Under the pieces are notes generated by a model. That model ran no database searches and had not been told where the DNA came from. It saw only the letters and a program-made list of their open reading frames with translations. Position numbers and translations under genes: made by a program. From Microbaculum marinisediminis (lineage in GTDB: Bacteria; Pseudomonadota; Alphaproteobacteria; Rhizobiales; Tepidamorphaceae), in contig NZ_JALIDZ010000013.1 of assembly GCF_025397915.1 (NCBI RefSeq), positions 62,001-126,000 of the forward strand: a DNA stretch of 64,000 bases, in the 5' to 3' direction. This document shows, piece after piece, positions 17,011-25,593 of the stretch (its first letter is position 1; each line of letters starts with the position of its first letter).

Positions 17011-18030
17011 ATGAGTCCAGCGAAGAGAAAGAAGTCCAACGCGGAAGACTATCTGCGGATGTACCGGCAGATGGTGCGCATCCGCGTCTTCGAGGACAAT
17101 GCCAACCAGCTTTACCTGTCGGCGAAGATGCCGGGCCTGACGCATATGTATTCGGGCCAGGAAGCGGTCGCCGTGGGCATCTGCGAGGCGCTGACGGACA
17201 GCGACAAGATCACCTCCACGCATCGCGGCCACGGCCATTGCGTCGCCAAGGGGGCCGAGTTCAAGGAGATGTTCTGCGAGCTCCTGGGCAGGGCCGAAGG
17301 GTATTGCCGCGGCAAGGGCGGGTCGATGCATATCGCCGACCAGAGCCACGGCAACCTGGGCGCCAACGCCATCGTCGGCGGTTCCATGGGGATCGCCACC
17401 GGCGCGGCGCTGACGGCGAAGCGGCTCGGCACCAAGGACGTCGCGGTCTGCTTCTTCGGCGACGGCGCGACGGCGCAGGGCCTCTGGTACGAGGTCATGA
17501 ACATGGCGGCGCTGTGGAAGCTGCCGGTCATCTATGCCTGCGAGAACAACGGCTATTCGGAATACACCAGGACCGACGAGATCGCCGCCGGATCGCTGAC
17601 GGCCCGCGCCGAGGCCTTCGGCATCGAGTCCTACCGGGTCGACGGTCAGGACGTGCTGGCGGTCAATGCCCTGGCCCAGGGGCTGGTCGCGCGCTGCCGC
17701 AAAGGCGAAGGGCCGTTCTTCATCGAGCTCATGACCTATCGCTATCACGGCCACCACGTCGGCGACATCAACCGCGAGTACTACCGCTCGAAGGAAGAGG
17801 AAGCGCTCTGGAAGAGCGAGCGCGACCCGATCTCCCTCTTCGGCGACTGGCTCGTCAAGGAGAAGATCGTGACGAGCGAGGCCCTCGTCGACATCGACAA
17901 CGAGATCAAGGCCGACGCGAAGGCGGCGGTCGACTACGCGCTCGCGGCCCCGTTCCCGGACGCCGGCGAGGTGGACATGCATGTCTTCGCGGACACCGAT
18001 CCGGCGGCGTTCAGCGTCGGCGCGGCCTGA
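17011..18030 (+). CDS. 2-oxoacid dehydrogenase E1 component, alpha subunit
   Basis: Thiamine-diphosphate-dependent decarboxylase subunit, 339 residues. The ThDP-binding motif runs from GDGA (150-153) to the NN pair at 179-180 (CENNGYSEYT). The phosphorylation-loop-like segment YRYHGHHVGDINREYYRS is of the AcoA/PdhA type. GGAGAG lies six bases before the ATG. With the beta subunit it decarboxylates a 2-oxoacid (or acetoin in AcoAB) and passes the acyl group to the lipoyl domain encoded next. The context of a hydroxyacid dehydrogenase and aldehyde dehydrogenase suggests a specialised 2-oxoacid rather than housekeeping pyruvate, but pyruvate cannot be excluded. Confidence 0.92.
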   Translation: MSPAKRKKSNAEDYLRMYRQMVRIRVFEDNANQLYLSAKMPGLTHMYSGQEAVAVGICEALTDSDKITSTHRGHGHCVAKGAEFKEMFCELLGRAEGYCRGKGGSMHIADQSHGNLGANAIVGGSMGIATGAALTAKRLGTKDVAVCFFGDGATAQGLWYEVMNMAALWKLPVIYACENNGYSEYTRTDEIAAGSLTARAEAFGIESYRVDGQDVLAVNALAQGLVARCRKGEGPFFIELMTYRYHGHHVGDINREYYRSKEEEALWKSERDPISLFGDWLVKEKIVTSEALVDIDNEIKADAKAAVDYALAAPFPDAGEVDMHVFADTDPAAFSVGAA

Positions 18031-18040
18031 GGTCAGAACA

Positions 18041-19036
18041 ATGAGAGAGATCACCCTTTCCAAGGCCGTGAACGAAGCAATCGCCGAGGAGATGCGTCGG
18101 GACCCGACCATCTTCCTGATCGGCGAGGATGTCGCCGAGGCCGGCACGCCGTTCAAGGTTCTGTCCGGTCTGGTCGAGGAGTTCGGCACCGACCGGATCA
18201 TCGACACGCCGATCTCGGAGCCGGGTTTCATGGGCATGGCGGTCGGCGCCGCGATGACCGGTTCGCGGCCGATCGTCGACCTGATGTTCGGCGATTTCAT
18301 CTTCTTGGTCATGGACCAGCTCTGCAACCAGGCGGCCAAGACCCATTACATGTCGGGCGGCAAGCTCAAGGTGCCGCTGGTGCTGCGCACCAATCTCGGC
18401 GCCACGCGCCGCTCCGCCGCCCAGCACTCGCAGTCGCTGCATGCCCTGGTCGCCCATATCCCGGGGCTCAAGGTCGCGCTTCCCTCCAGCGCCTACGAAG
18501 CCAAGGGCCTGTTGAAGACGGCGATCCGGGACGACAATCCGGTCGTCATCTTCGAAGACAAGCTGATGTACAACGACAAGGCGCCGGTGCCCGAGGAGGA
18601 GTATCTGATCCCCTTCGGCGAGGCGGCCGTCCTGCGCCAGGGCCGCGACATCACGCTGGTCGCGACGTCGTCGATGGTGCAGGTCGCCCAGAAGGCGGCG
18701 GCGCTGCTGGAGCGCGACGGGATCTCCGCCGAGATCATCGATCCGCGCACCATCGTGCCGCTGGACGAGGAGACGATCCTCGACTCCGTCAGGAAGACGA
18801 GCCGGGCGATCGTCATCGACGAGGGCCACCAGAGTTTCGGAATAACCGGCGAGATCGCCAGCCGGATTACCGAAAAGGCGTTCTACCACCTCGACGCGCC
18901 GGTCCTGCGCATGGGCGCGATGGACGTGCCGGTGCCGTTCTCGCCGGCGCTGGAGGACCTGACCGTGCCGACGCCGGAAGGCGTTGCGGAACGCGCCCGG
19001 CTCTCGGTCAGGGGAGAGCTCTTCCATGACGCATGA
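18041..19036 (+). CDS. 2-oxoacid dehydrogenase E1 component, beta subunit
   Basis: Partner of E1 alpha, 331 residues, of the transketolase pyrimidine-binding plus C-terminal type. Visible hallmarks are FLIGEDVAEAGTPFKV, the DRIIDTPISEPGFMGMAVG segment with the ThDP-activating Glu, and the C-terminal AIVIDEGHQSFG. The ATG at 18041 follows the alpha stop by 10 bases and gives the standard MREITLSKAVNEAI start. Its 3' end overlaps the next gene by 11 bases. Confidence 0.93.
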   Translation: MREITLSKAVNEAIAEEMRRDPTIFLIGEDVAEAGTPFKVLSGLVEEFGTDRIIDTPISEPGFMGMAVGAAMTGSRPIVDLMFGDFIFLVMDQLCNQAAKTHYMSGGKLKVPLVLRTNLGATRRSAAQHSQSLHALVAHIPGLKVALPSSAYEAKGLLKTAIRDDNPVVIFEDKLMYNDKAPVPEEEYLIPFGEAAVLRQGRDITLVATSSMVQVAQKAAALLERDGISAEIIDPRTIVPLDEETILDSVRKTSRAIVIDEGHQSFGITGEIASRITEKAFYHLDAPVLRMGAMDVPVPFSPALEDLTVPTPEGVAERARLSVRGELFHDA

Positions 19037-20054
19037 GGTCATCATGCCGGCGCTGGGCATGGCGCAGGACACCGGCCTGATCGTCGCCTGGCAGAAGGCG
19101 CCGGGCGATGCGGTCGCGGCCGGCGACATCCTTTTCGAGGTCGAGACCGACAAGTCGACGGTGGAGGTCGAGGCCGGGCACGACGGCTTCGTCGCGGCCC
19201 TGTTCGCCGAGGCGGGCGAGGAGGCGCCGGTCGGCAGCGTCATCGCGCTGATCTCGGCGGAAAAGCCTGAACAGCCGATCCAGGCCAGCCTGTCGTCGAC
19301 AGCCGCGCCTGAGCCGGTTGTCGCGACACAGACCACACCTGCGGCCGTGCCGGAGGATGGGCCTGGGGACGGGCCCAAATCCGAACCCGCGACCGCGCCG
19401 GCGAAGAAGCCGGTTCCCGCTCCGACAAAACCGGGCGGGCCGATCCTGGCCTCGCCGAAGGCCAGGCGGTTGGCCGCGGAGCAGGGGCTCGAACTTGGCA
19501 GCCTGGTCGCCGCGGGCGTCCCGCAGCCCTACCACGTTGCCGATCTGGAGACGCTGAAGGCACTGCCTTCCGCGGCGGCCGCAGCCGGTGGCGCGGCAAG
19601 CGCCCATATCACCGCCCGTGTCGCCAAGGGGACGTTCACGGACTTCCTGTCCTGGCTCGACGGGCAGGCCACGCACGACGCCGTCTGGGCCGCCTTTGCC
19701 GCCGCCAGCCTGCGCGCCGTGACCGGGGCGGACGCCCTGGTGGTCCGGGTCGACCATCCGGTGCTCGGCAGATCGGCGGTCTTCGCGGATCCCGACCTCG
19801 GCCCGCTATCCGCCGCCTTGCCCGCCGATACGGATGCCGCGCCCGCGCTGATCCTGCGCGACCTGACGGGGAGCCGGATCACGGGCGGACGCTTCGGCGC
19901 CGCCGGGGCGCCAACGCTGACCGTTGCCACCGCGGGCGACGATCTCGCGCTGACGCTCGACTTCGCTCCCGATCAGCTCGGCACCGATGCGGCGATCGCC
20001 CTCCTCGAGGGCTTCGCCGGCCGGCTCGACGAGCCGCTGCGTCAACTCCTGTGA
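19026..20054 (+). CDS. Lipoyl-domain protein with E3-binding motif and degenerate E2 catalytic domain
   Basis: Protein of 342 residues with an unusual layout. Residues 1-78 are a lipoyl domain with the modifiable Lys43 in ETDKSTVEV. An Ala/Pro-rich linker follows (81-138). Residues 140-165 resemble a peripheral subunit-binding domain (ILASPKARRLAAEQGLELG). From about 193 to the end the pattern matches an E2 acyltransferase domain that has lost its active site: where a functional E2 has DHRxxNGA, this protein has FAPDQLGTDAA (313-323). It thus resembles eukaryotic E3-binding protein (protein X) in design. A catalytic E2 without a lipoyl domain is encoded two genes downstream, so this chain probably carries the acyl group while the other does the transfer. 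Lipoylation would need the ligase or LipS route encoded in the window. Confidence 0.85.
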   Translation: MTHEVIMPALGMAQDTGLIVAWQKAPGDAVAAGDILFEVETDKSTVEVEAGHDGFVAALFAEAGEEAPVGSVIALISAEKPEQPIQASLSSTAAPEPVVATQTTPAAVPEDGPGDGPKSEPATAPAKKPVPAPTKPGGPILASPKARRLAAEQGLELGSLVAAGVPQPYHVADLETLKALPSAAAAAGGAASAHITARVAKGTFTDFLSWLDGQATHDAVWAAFAAASLRAVTGADALVVRVDHPVLGRSAVFADPDLGPLSAALPADTDAAPALILRDLTGSRITGGRFGAAGAPTLTVATAGDDLALTLDFAPDQLGTDAAIALLEGFAGRLDEPLRQLL

Positions 20055-20064
20055 ACCGACAAGG

Positions 20065-21501
20065 ATGACCGACTTGAAAACCGATCTCTACATCAACGGC
20101 GAATGGCGGGACGGCTCCGAGGGCGTGCGCTTCGACGTGCTCGATCCGGCCACCGAAGAGGTACTGGCGTCGGTCGCCTCGGCGGAGATCGCCGATGCCG
20201 ATGCCGCGCTGGACGCGGCGGATGCCGCCTTCGCCGACTGGGCGGGACGCAAGCCGCGCGAGCGCGCCGAGGTGCTGCGCAAGGCCTTCGAGCTGATGAC
20301 GGCGCGGCTGGAGGATTTCGCGCGGCTGATCACGCTGGAGAACGGCAAGGCGCGCGCCGACGCCATGGGCGAAGCCGCCTATGCGGCGGAGTTCTTCCGC
20401 TGGTTCTCGGAGGAAGCGGTGCGTGCCGACGGGCTGATCACCCACGCCCCGGCATCGGGCGCGCGCATCATCGTACAGCACAAGCCGGCCGGGATCGCGG
20501 TTCTGGTGACGCCGTGGAACTATCCGGCCGCCATGGGCACGCGCAAGATCGCGCCGGCGCTGGCCGCGGGCTGCCCGGTGATCATCAAGCCGGCCTCCGA
20601 AACGCCGCTGACCATGCTGGCGCTGATGCCGCTGCTGGAAGAGGCCGGCGTGCCGAAGGGGCTGGTCAACGTGCTGCCGTCGAGGCGGACGGGCGCCCTT
20701 GTCGACCACATGCTGCACGATCCGCGCGTGCGCGTAGTCTCGTTCACCGGGTCCACGCCGGTCGGCCGCAAGCTGCTGCATGCCGCCGCCGACCAGGTGT
20801 TGAAGCCGGCGATGGAACTCGGCGGCAACGCGCCGGTCATCGTCTTCGAGGATGCCGATATCGACACCGCCGTGGACGGCGCGATGCTGGCCAAGATGCG
20901 CAATCTCGGCGAGGCCTGCACGGCGGCCAATCGCTTCTACGTGCATACGCGCGTCGCCGAGGCATTCACGCGGAAATTCACGGAGCGCATGGCGGCGCTG
21001 ACCGTCGGCAACGGGCTGGAGGACGGCGTCGATGTCGGGCCGTTGGTCAATGCCGATACGCGCGACAAGGTCGCCGCCTTCGTCGAAGACGCGATCGCCA
21101 AGGGCGCCGAGCTGCGTATCGGCGGCACCGTCCCCGATACGAAGGGCTTCTTCTACCCGCCGACCGTGCTGTTCAACGTGCCGGACGATGCCGACTGCGT
21201 GCGCGACGAAATCTTCGGTCCTGTCGCCGCCATCCAGACCTTCGACGACGAGGCCGATGTCATCCGCCGCGCCAACGACACGGAATACGGTCTCGTCGCG
21301 TATGTGTTCACCGAGAACATGAAGCGCGGCCTGAATGTCTGCGAGAAGCTGGAATACGGCATGGTCGGGCTCAATCGCGGCCTCGTGTCCGATCCGGCCG
21401 CGCCCTTCGGCGGGGTGAAGCAGTCGGGGCTGGGCCGCGAGGGTGGCCACGAAGGCATGCTGGAGTTCATGGAAACCCAGTACATCTCGGCGAGCTGGTA
21501 G
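20065..21501 (+). CDS. NAD(P)-dependent aldehyde dehydrogenase, succinate-semialdehyde type
   Basis: Soluble aldehyde dehydrogenase of 478 residues. The catalytic Cys is Cys285 in NLGEACTAANRF and the general base is Glu251 in MELGGNAPVIVF; the cofactor segment is TPWNYPAAMGTRKIAPALAAG. The C-terminal APFGGVKQSGLGREGG is typical of the GabD-like branch (succinate, glutarate and related semialdehydes). AAGG precedes the ATG at 20065. It lies between the two halves of the split E2, eleven bases after one and ten before the other, so it is clearly part of the same transcript. It would oxidise an omega-semialdehyde intermediate; the real substrate is not evident. Confidence 0.92.
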   Translation: MTDLKTDLYINGEWRDGSEGVRFDVLDPATEEVLASVASAEIADADAALDAADAAFADWAGRKPRERAEVLRKAFELMTARLEDFARLITLENGKARADAMGEAAYAAEFFRWFSEEAVRADGLITHAPASGARIIVQHKPAGIAVLVTPWNYPAAMGTRKIAPALAAGCPVIIKPASETPLTMLALMPLLEEAGVPKGLVNVLPSRRTGALVDHMLHDPRVRVVSFTGSTPVGRKLLHAAADQVLKPAMELGGNAPVIVFEDADIDTAVDGAMLAKMRNLGEACTAANRFYVHTRVAEAFTRKFTERMAALTVGNGLEDGVDVGPLVNADTRDKVAAFVEDAIAKGAELRIGGTVPDTKGFFYPPTVLFNVPDDADCVRDEIFGPVAAIQTFDDEADVIRRANDTEYGLVAYVFTENMKRGLNVCEKLEYGMVGLNRGLVSDPAAPFGGVKQSGLGREGGHEGMLEFMETQYISASW

Positions 21502-21510
21502 GAGGCGATG

Positions 21511-22380
21511 ATGTCGGATGTCGTCGCCAGCCCGTCCGTTCGGGCGCGGGCCCGCGAGACGGGGATCGACCTCGAACGGCTGGCTCGCGACCTGGGCCGC
21601 CAGACCATCACGCGAGAGGATCTGGACGGCGGCAAGGCGGCCGCCGGCGCCACATCCTACTGGGACGTGGACCACGCGCAGTACGGTCCCGTGACCGAGC
21701 AGCCGATGTCCCGGTTCGCGCAGGTCGCGGCCGCGAACATGGCCGCGGCGCAAGCGCTGATCCCGGCCGTCACCCATCACGACCGCGCCGACGTCAGCGC
21801 TGTCGAGGCGTTTCGCACATCGCTGAAGGCCGAGGCGCAGGCGAGGGCAACCAAGCTGACCGCGCTGGCCTTTCACGTGAAGGCCCTGGCGCGCTGCCTG
21901 CGCGACTTCCCGACCTTCAATGCGTCGCTGAGCGCCGATGGGAAGACGCTGATCCTGAAGCGGTTCGTCCATATCGGCATCGCGGTCGATACGGCGCACG
22001 GGCTGATGGTGCCGGTGGTGCGCGACGTCGACAGGAAAGGGCTCTGGCAGATCGCCGCCGACATCGCCGATCTGGCGGCGCGCGCGCAGGAGCGCAAGGT
22101 GCGCGGCGAGGAGATGGGTGGCGCCTCGATGACGATCTCAAATCTGGGCGCGATCGGCGGCACGGGCTTCTCCCCGATCATCAATCCGCCGGAGCTGGCC
22201 ATTCTCGGTATCTCGAGAACCGAGACGATGCCGGTCTGGGACGGCGAGACCTTCGTGCCGAAGCCGCACGTCCCGCTCGACCTCAGCTACGACCACCGGG
22301 TCATCAACGGTGCCGATGCCGCGCGCTTCATGACCCACTACGCAAGCCTTCTGGCCGATCCGCGCCGGATCCTGGTCTGA
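21511..22380 (+). CDS. 2-oxoacid dehydrogenase E2 acyltransferase without lipoyl domain
   Basis: Protein of 289 residues that starts directly with a peripheral subunit-binding domain (VASPSVRARARETGIDLERLARDL, residues 5-28) and then the catalytic acyltransferase domain (about 60-289). The active-site motif is intact: DHRVINGADAARF with His262 and Asn266, a form also known from E2p enzymes. The family segment SMTISNLGAIGGTGFSPIINPPE is present. There is no lipoyl domain, although E2 proteins normally carry one to three. GGAGG lies five bases before the ATG at 21511, which I prefer over the adjacent ATG at 21508. It must receive its acyl group from the separate lipoyl protein encoded upstream. 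Confidence 0.9.
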   Translation: MSDVVASPSVRARARETGIDLERLARDLGRQTITREDLDGGKAAAGATSYWDVDHAQYGPVTEQPMSRFAQVAAANMAAAQALIPAVTHHDRADVSAVEAFRTSLKAEAQARATKLTALAFHVKALARCLRDFPTFNASLSADGKTLILKRFVHIGIAVDTAHGLMVPVVRDVDRKGLWQIAADIADLAARAQERKVRGEEMGGASMTISNLGAIGGTGFSPIINPPELAILGISRTETMPVWDGETFVPKPHVPLDLSYDHRVINGADAARFMTHYASLLADPRRILV

Positions 22381-22390
22381 GGGGCGCCCG

Positions 22391-23770
22391 ATGTCGGACC
22401 GTCACGCGGAATTGGTTGTCCTTGGCGCGGGGCCCGGCGGATATGCCTGCGCCTTCCGTGCCGCCGACCTCGGTCGCACCGTCGTCCTGGTCGATCCCCG
22501 GCCGACGCTCGGCGGGGTCTGCCTGAACGAGGGCTGCATCCCTTCGAAAGCGCTCCTGCATGCGGCCGAAGTGATCCGCGACGCGCGCGAGATCGGGGAT
22601 TGGGGCGTCGCCCTCGGCGAGCCCCGGATCGATCTGGCCGGGCTCAGGGACAGGAAGGACGGCATCGTCGGTCAGCTCACGGGCGGGCTGACGGGGCTGG
22701 CCAGGCGCCGAAAGGTGCGGGTCGTCCGCGGCACGGCACGGTTCACCGGACCCGACAGCCTGGATATCGACGGGGTGGCCTGGACCTTCGACCAGGCGGT
22801 GATCGCGGTCGGCTCCGCGCCGATCGCCTTGCCCGGCTGGCCCGAGGACGAACGGATCTGGGACAGCACCGCCGCACTGGAGCTCCGCGCCGTGCCGAAG
22901 CGCCTGACGATCGTCGGCGGCGGCATCATCGGGCTCGAGATGGCCACGGTCTATTCGGCGCTCGGGTCGAAGACGACGGTCATCGAGCTCTCCGACCAGA
23001 TCGTCCCCGGCGCCGATCCGGAGGCCGTGGGCATCCTGCATGCCGCGCTCGTGGAGGAGGGCATCGAGATACACACGTCGACCCGAGTGGCCGGCGTCAA
23101 GGCCGTGCGGGCCGGGCTGACGCTGACATGCGAGGGGGCCTTCGCCGGAGACATTAAGGCCGACGCCATCATCCGCGCCGTTGGCCGCCGTGCCAATGGC
23201 GGGTTGCTGAATGCCGAGGCGGCCGGGGTCGCGGTGGACGACCGGGGCGAGATCAGGGTGGACGCGCAGTGCCGCACCGGACAGCCCCACATCTTCGCCA
23301 TCGGCGACGTCACCGGCGGACCGATGCTCGCGCACCGGGCGACCCACCAGGGCCATGTGGCCGCGGAGGTCGCCTCGGGCCATGCGGCGGCGCTGGATAC
23401 CGTGCTGATCCCCGCGGTCGCCTATACGCGCCCGCAACTGGCCTGGGCCGGGTTGACGGTCGCACAGGCCAAGGAGGCGGGCATCGCCCACAAGACGACG
23501 AGCTTTCCCTGGGCCGCCAGCGGCCGGAACCTGTCGTCGGGCGGGGGCGATGGGCTGACCAAGCTCGTCTATTGTCCCGATACGCGCCGCGTCCTCGGCG
23601 CCTCGCTCGTCGGCGCCAATGCCGGCGAGCTGTTGGCCGAGGCGGTTCTGGCGATGGAAATGGGCGCGACGCTGGACGATATCGCGCTGACGGTCCACGC
23701 CCATCCAACCCTTTCGGAAACGATCGCCTTTGCCGCGGAGCGGGCGCTCGGAACGCTGACCGACCTGTGA
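22391..23770 (+). CDS. lpdA: Dihydrolipoyl dehydrogenase (E3)
   Basis: Flavoprotein disulfide reductase of 459 residues that reoxidises dihydrolipoamide with NAD. The FAD motif is VLGAGPGGYACAF (10-22), and the redox-active pair is Cys44-Cys49 in GGVCLNEGCIPSK. The NAD motif is IVGGGIIGLEMATVYSALG, and the C-terminal HAHPTLSETIAFAAE carries the catalytic His-Glu pair. It starts ten bases after the E2 gene. With E1 alpha, E1 beta and the split E2 it completes a full 2-oxoacid dehydrogenase complex in one operon. Confidence 0.94.
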   Translation: MSDRHAELVVLGAGPGGYACAFRAADLGRTVVLVDPRPTLGGVCLNEGCIPSKALLHAAEVIRDAREIGDWGVALGEPRIDLAGLRDRKDGIVGQLTGGLTGLARRRKVRVVRGTARFTGPDSLDIDGVAWTFDQAVIAVGSAPIALPGWPEDERIWDSTAALELRAVPKRLTIVGGGIIGLEMATVYSALGSKTTVIELSDQIVPGADPEAVGILHAALVEEGIEIHTSTRVAGVKAVRAGLTLTCEGAFAGDIKADAIIRAVGRRANGGLLNAEAAGVAVDDRGEIRVDAQCRTGQPHIFAIGDVTGGPMLAHRATHQGHVAAEVASGHAAALDTVLIPAVAYTRPQLAWAGLTVAQAKEAGIAHKTTSFPWAASGRNLSSGGGDGLTKLVYCPDTRRVLGASLVGANAGELLAEAVLAMEMGATLDDIALTVHAHPTLSETIAFAAERALGTLTDL

Positions 23771-23812
23771 CGTTCACGAACGCGCGGTCCGTGCCGCCAT
23801 GCTGGAAGTCGA

Positions 23813-24613
23813 ATGGATATGGAACGCAGTAACGGTGCTTCCTGCTACGATCTGAGGGGCTACGATCTGACGGGCAGGACCGCCCTCGTGACCGGCTGTC
23901 GCCGGGGCATCGGGCGCGCCATCGCCAGGGGGCTCGCGGAGGCGGGCGCCGATATCGTCGGCGTCAGCGCCAGTCTCGAGCTCAAGAGCAGCGCGGTGGC
24001 GCGCGACGTCACCGCCTGCGGGCGCCGCTTCACGCCCTACCGGGTGGACTTCTCCGACCGGGCCGCCGTGCATGGCTTCGCCGAGACGCTCGACGGGGAC
24101 GGCCATGCGATCGACATCCTGGTCAACAATGCCGGCACGATCCGGCGCGCCCCGGCCGCGGATCATCCCGATGCCGACTGGGACCATGTCATCGAGGTCG
24201 ATCTCTCGGCCCCCTTCGTGCTGACGCGCGAGATCGGCCGCCGCATGATCGCCCGCGGCGGCGGCAAGATCGTCTTCGTCGCCTCGGTGCTGAGCTTCCA
24301 GGGCGGCATCAACGTGCCGGGCTACGCGGCGGCGAAGGGCGGCATCGCCCAGCTCACGCGCGCGTTCGCCAACGAGTGGGCGGCCAGGGGCGTCAACGTC
24401 AATGCGGTCGCGCCCGGATACGTCGCGACCGACAACACGGCCGCGCTGCAGGCCGATGCCCAGCGCTCGGCCGACCTGATGGCACGCGTACCTGCGCAGC
24501 GCTGGGGCACGCCGGAGGACATCGCCGGTCCGGTCGTGTTCCTGGCCAGCGAAGCGGCCCGGTTCGTTCACGGCGCCATCCTGCCTGTCGACGGCGGCTG
24601 GCTGGCGCGATGA
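23813..24613 (+). CDS. Short-chain dehydrogenase/reductase, KduD-like
   Basis: Classical SDR of 266 residues. The cofactor motif is TGCRRGIGRAIA (27-38), NNAG is at 105-108, and the catalytic residues are Ser158, Tyr171 and Lys175. Segments such as NNAGTIRRAPA, LSFQGGINVPGYAAAKGG, QRSADLMARVPAQRWG and PVDGGWLAR match KduD (2-dehydro-3-deoxy-D-gluconate 5-dehydrogenase) closely. The N-terminus is about 10 residues longer than KduD and the ribosome site is weak, so the real start could be slightly downstream. KduD-type enzymes act on keto-deoxy sugar acids; in this operon it may reduce or oxidise a keto-acid intermediate. Confidence 0.87.
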   Translation: MDMERSNGASCYDLRGYDLTGRTALVTGCRRGIGRAIARGLAEAGADIVGVSASLELKSSAVARDVTACGRRFTPYRVDFSDRAAVHGFAETLDGDGHAIDILVNNAGTIRRAPAADHPDADWDHVIEVDLSAPFVLTREIGRRMIARGGGKIVFVASVLSFQGGINVPGYAAAKGGIAQLTRAFANEWAARGVNVNAVAPGYVATDNTAALQADAQRSADLMARVPAQRWGTPEDIAGPVVFLASEAARFVHGAILPVDGGWLAR

Positions 24614-24667
24614 CGAGTGGCGGGCCGGACGCACGATTTCCCTGGATCCTGACATGGGACTGAACCG

Positions 24668-25438
24668 ATGGACTTCATCCTCTACAACGCGCCCCAATCC
24701 ACCTGTTCGCAGCGGGTCCGCTATTCCCTGAACGCGAAAGGGGTCGCGTTCGAGGAGCACAAGCTCGACCTCTTCTCTGGCGATCAGCTGAAGCCGGACT
24801 ATCTGGCGATCAATCCGAACGGCGTCGTACCGACGCTCGTCCACGAGGGGTGCCCGGTGACCGACAGTTCGGTCATCCTGGAGTATCTCGAGGACATCGC
24901 GTTGGATGCCGCGCCGATGCGTCCGGACGATCCGCGGGACGTGGCGCGCATGCGGGCGATGATCCGTTTCATCGACGAGGTGCCGACGCCGGCGATCCGC
25001 GTGCCCTCCTACAACCTCGCCTTCCTGCCGCACTTCCAGTCCATGAGCGAAGAGGCGTTCCAGGCGCTTGCCGACAGCAAGCCGCTGCGCCGCGAGTTCC
25101 TATTGAAGATGGGCCGCACGGGCTTCCCGAAATCCGAGATGGACGAGGCGATCGGCCGCCTGAGACGCGGCATGGAGCGGATGGCGCAATGGCTGTCGGA
25201 GAGCGGCGGCCCGTGGCTGATGGGCGAAAGCCTCACCTGCGCCGACGTGGCGATCATGCCGGTCGTCGTCCGGATGGACGACATCAATCTCGCCCATGTG
25301 TGGGACGATCATCCGGAGGTCGGCGACTGGCTGGACGGGATCAGGCGCAGCGAGCCCTACGCGGCGACCTATTATCACGGCTCGCTTCTGACCGAGAAGT
25401 ACCCGCACCTTGCCCGCGCCCAGGGTGGTCGCGACTAG
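24668..25438 (+). CDS. Glutathione S-transferase family protein
   Basis: Protein of 256 residues with an N-terminal thioredoxin-like domain (1-80) containing the GST segments STCSQRVRYSLNAKG, NPNGVVPTLVHEG and the TDSSVILEYLEDI glutathione-binding region, then an all-helical C-terminal domain (about 90-250). Thr-Cys-Ser near the N-terminus (STCSQ, 12-16) offers Ser or Cys as the thiol-activating residue. It is the last gene of the catabolic operon. Such GSTs can cleave ethers, halides or sulfur bonds with glutathione, or isomerise keto acids. Which reaction applies here is unknown. Confidence 0.88.
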   Translation: MDFILYNAPQSTCSQRVRYSLNAKGVAFEEHKLDLFSGDQLKPDYLAINPNGVVPTLVHEGCPVTDSSVILEYLEDIALDAAPMRPDDPRDVARMRAMIRFIDEVPTPAIRVPSYNLAFLPHFQSMSEEAFQALADSKPLRREFLLKMGRTGFPKSEMDEAIGRLRRGMERMAQWLSESGGPWLMGESLTCADVAIMPVVVRMDDINLAHVWDDHPEVGDWLDGIRRSEPYAATYYHGSLLTEKYPHLARAQGGRD

Positions 25439-25498
25439 CGGGGAAACGTGCGCCCGGCAGCGGATCCGTGGTGTCGTGCCGGGGTGCCACAAAAGGCA

Positions 25499-25512
25499 TG
25501 CATACGATTGCA
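25499..25512. promoter_or_regulatory. LacI-type operator TGCATACGATTGCA upstream of pckA
   Basis: Twelve of fourteen positions match TGCAAACGTTTGCA and the site keeps the central CG and the TTGCA arm. It lies 81 bases before the pckA start, in the only sizeable gap between the GST gene and pckA. It suggests that pckA belongs to the regulon of the LacI-type protein encoded about 11 kb away. Confidence 0.6.
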
Positions 25513-25593
25513 GCTACGGCCGGCGCCTGATACTGGATCGCGCCGAACGGGCTGCCGCTGCGCAGAAGATTACGAGCTAGGAGCAACTCACCG

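Noticed and set aside
19879-21999. Long minus-strand frame opposite the aldehyde dehydrogenase gene
   Set aside because: Shadow of a clear gene; composition is His/Arg/Asp-rich with no family features.
22328-23704. Long minus-strand frame opposite the dihydrolipoyl dehydrogenase gene
   Set aside because: The plus strand encodes an unmistakable E3 with intact redox cysteines; the antisense frame has no ribosome site or motif.
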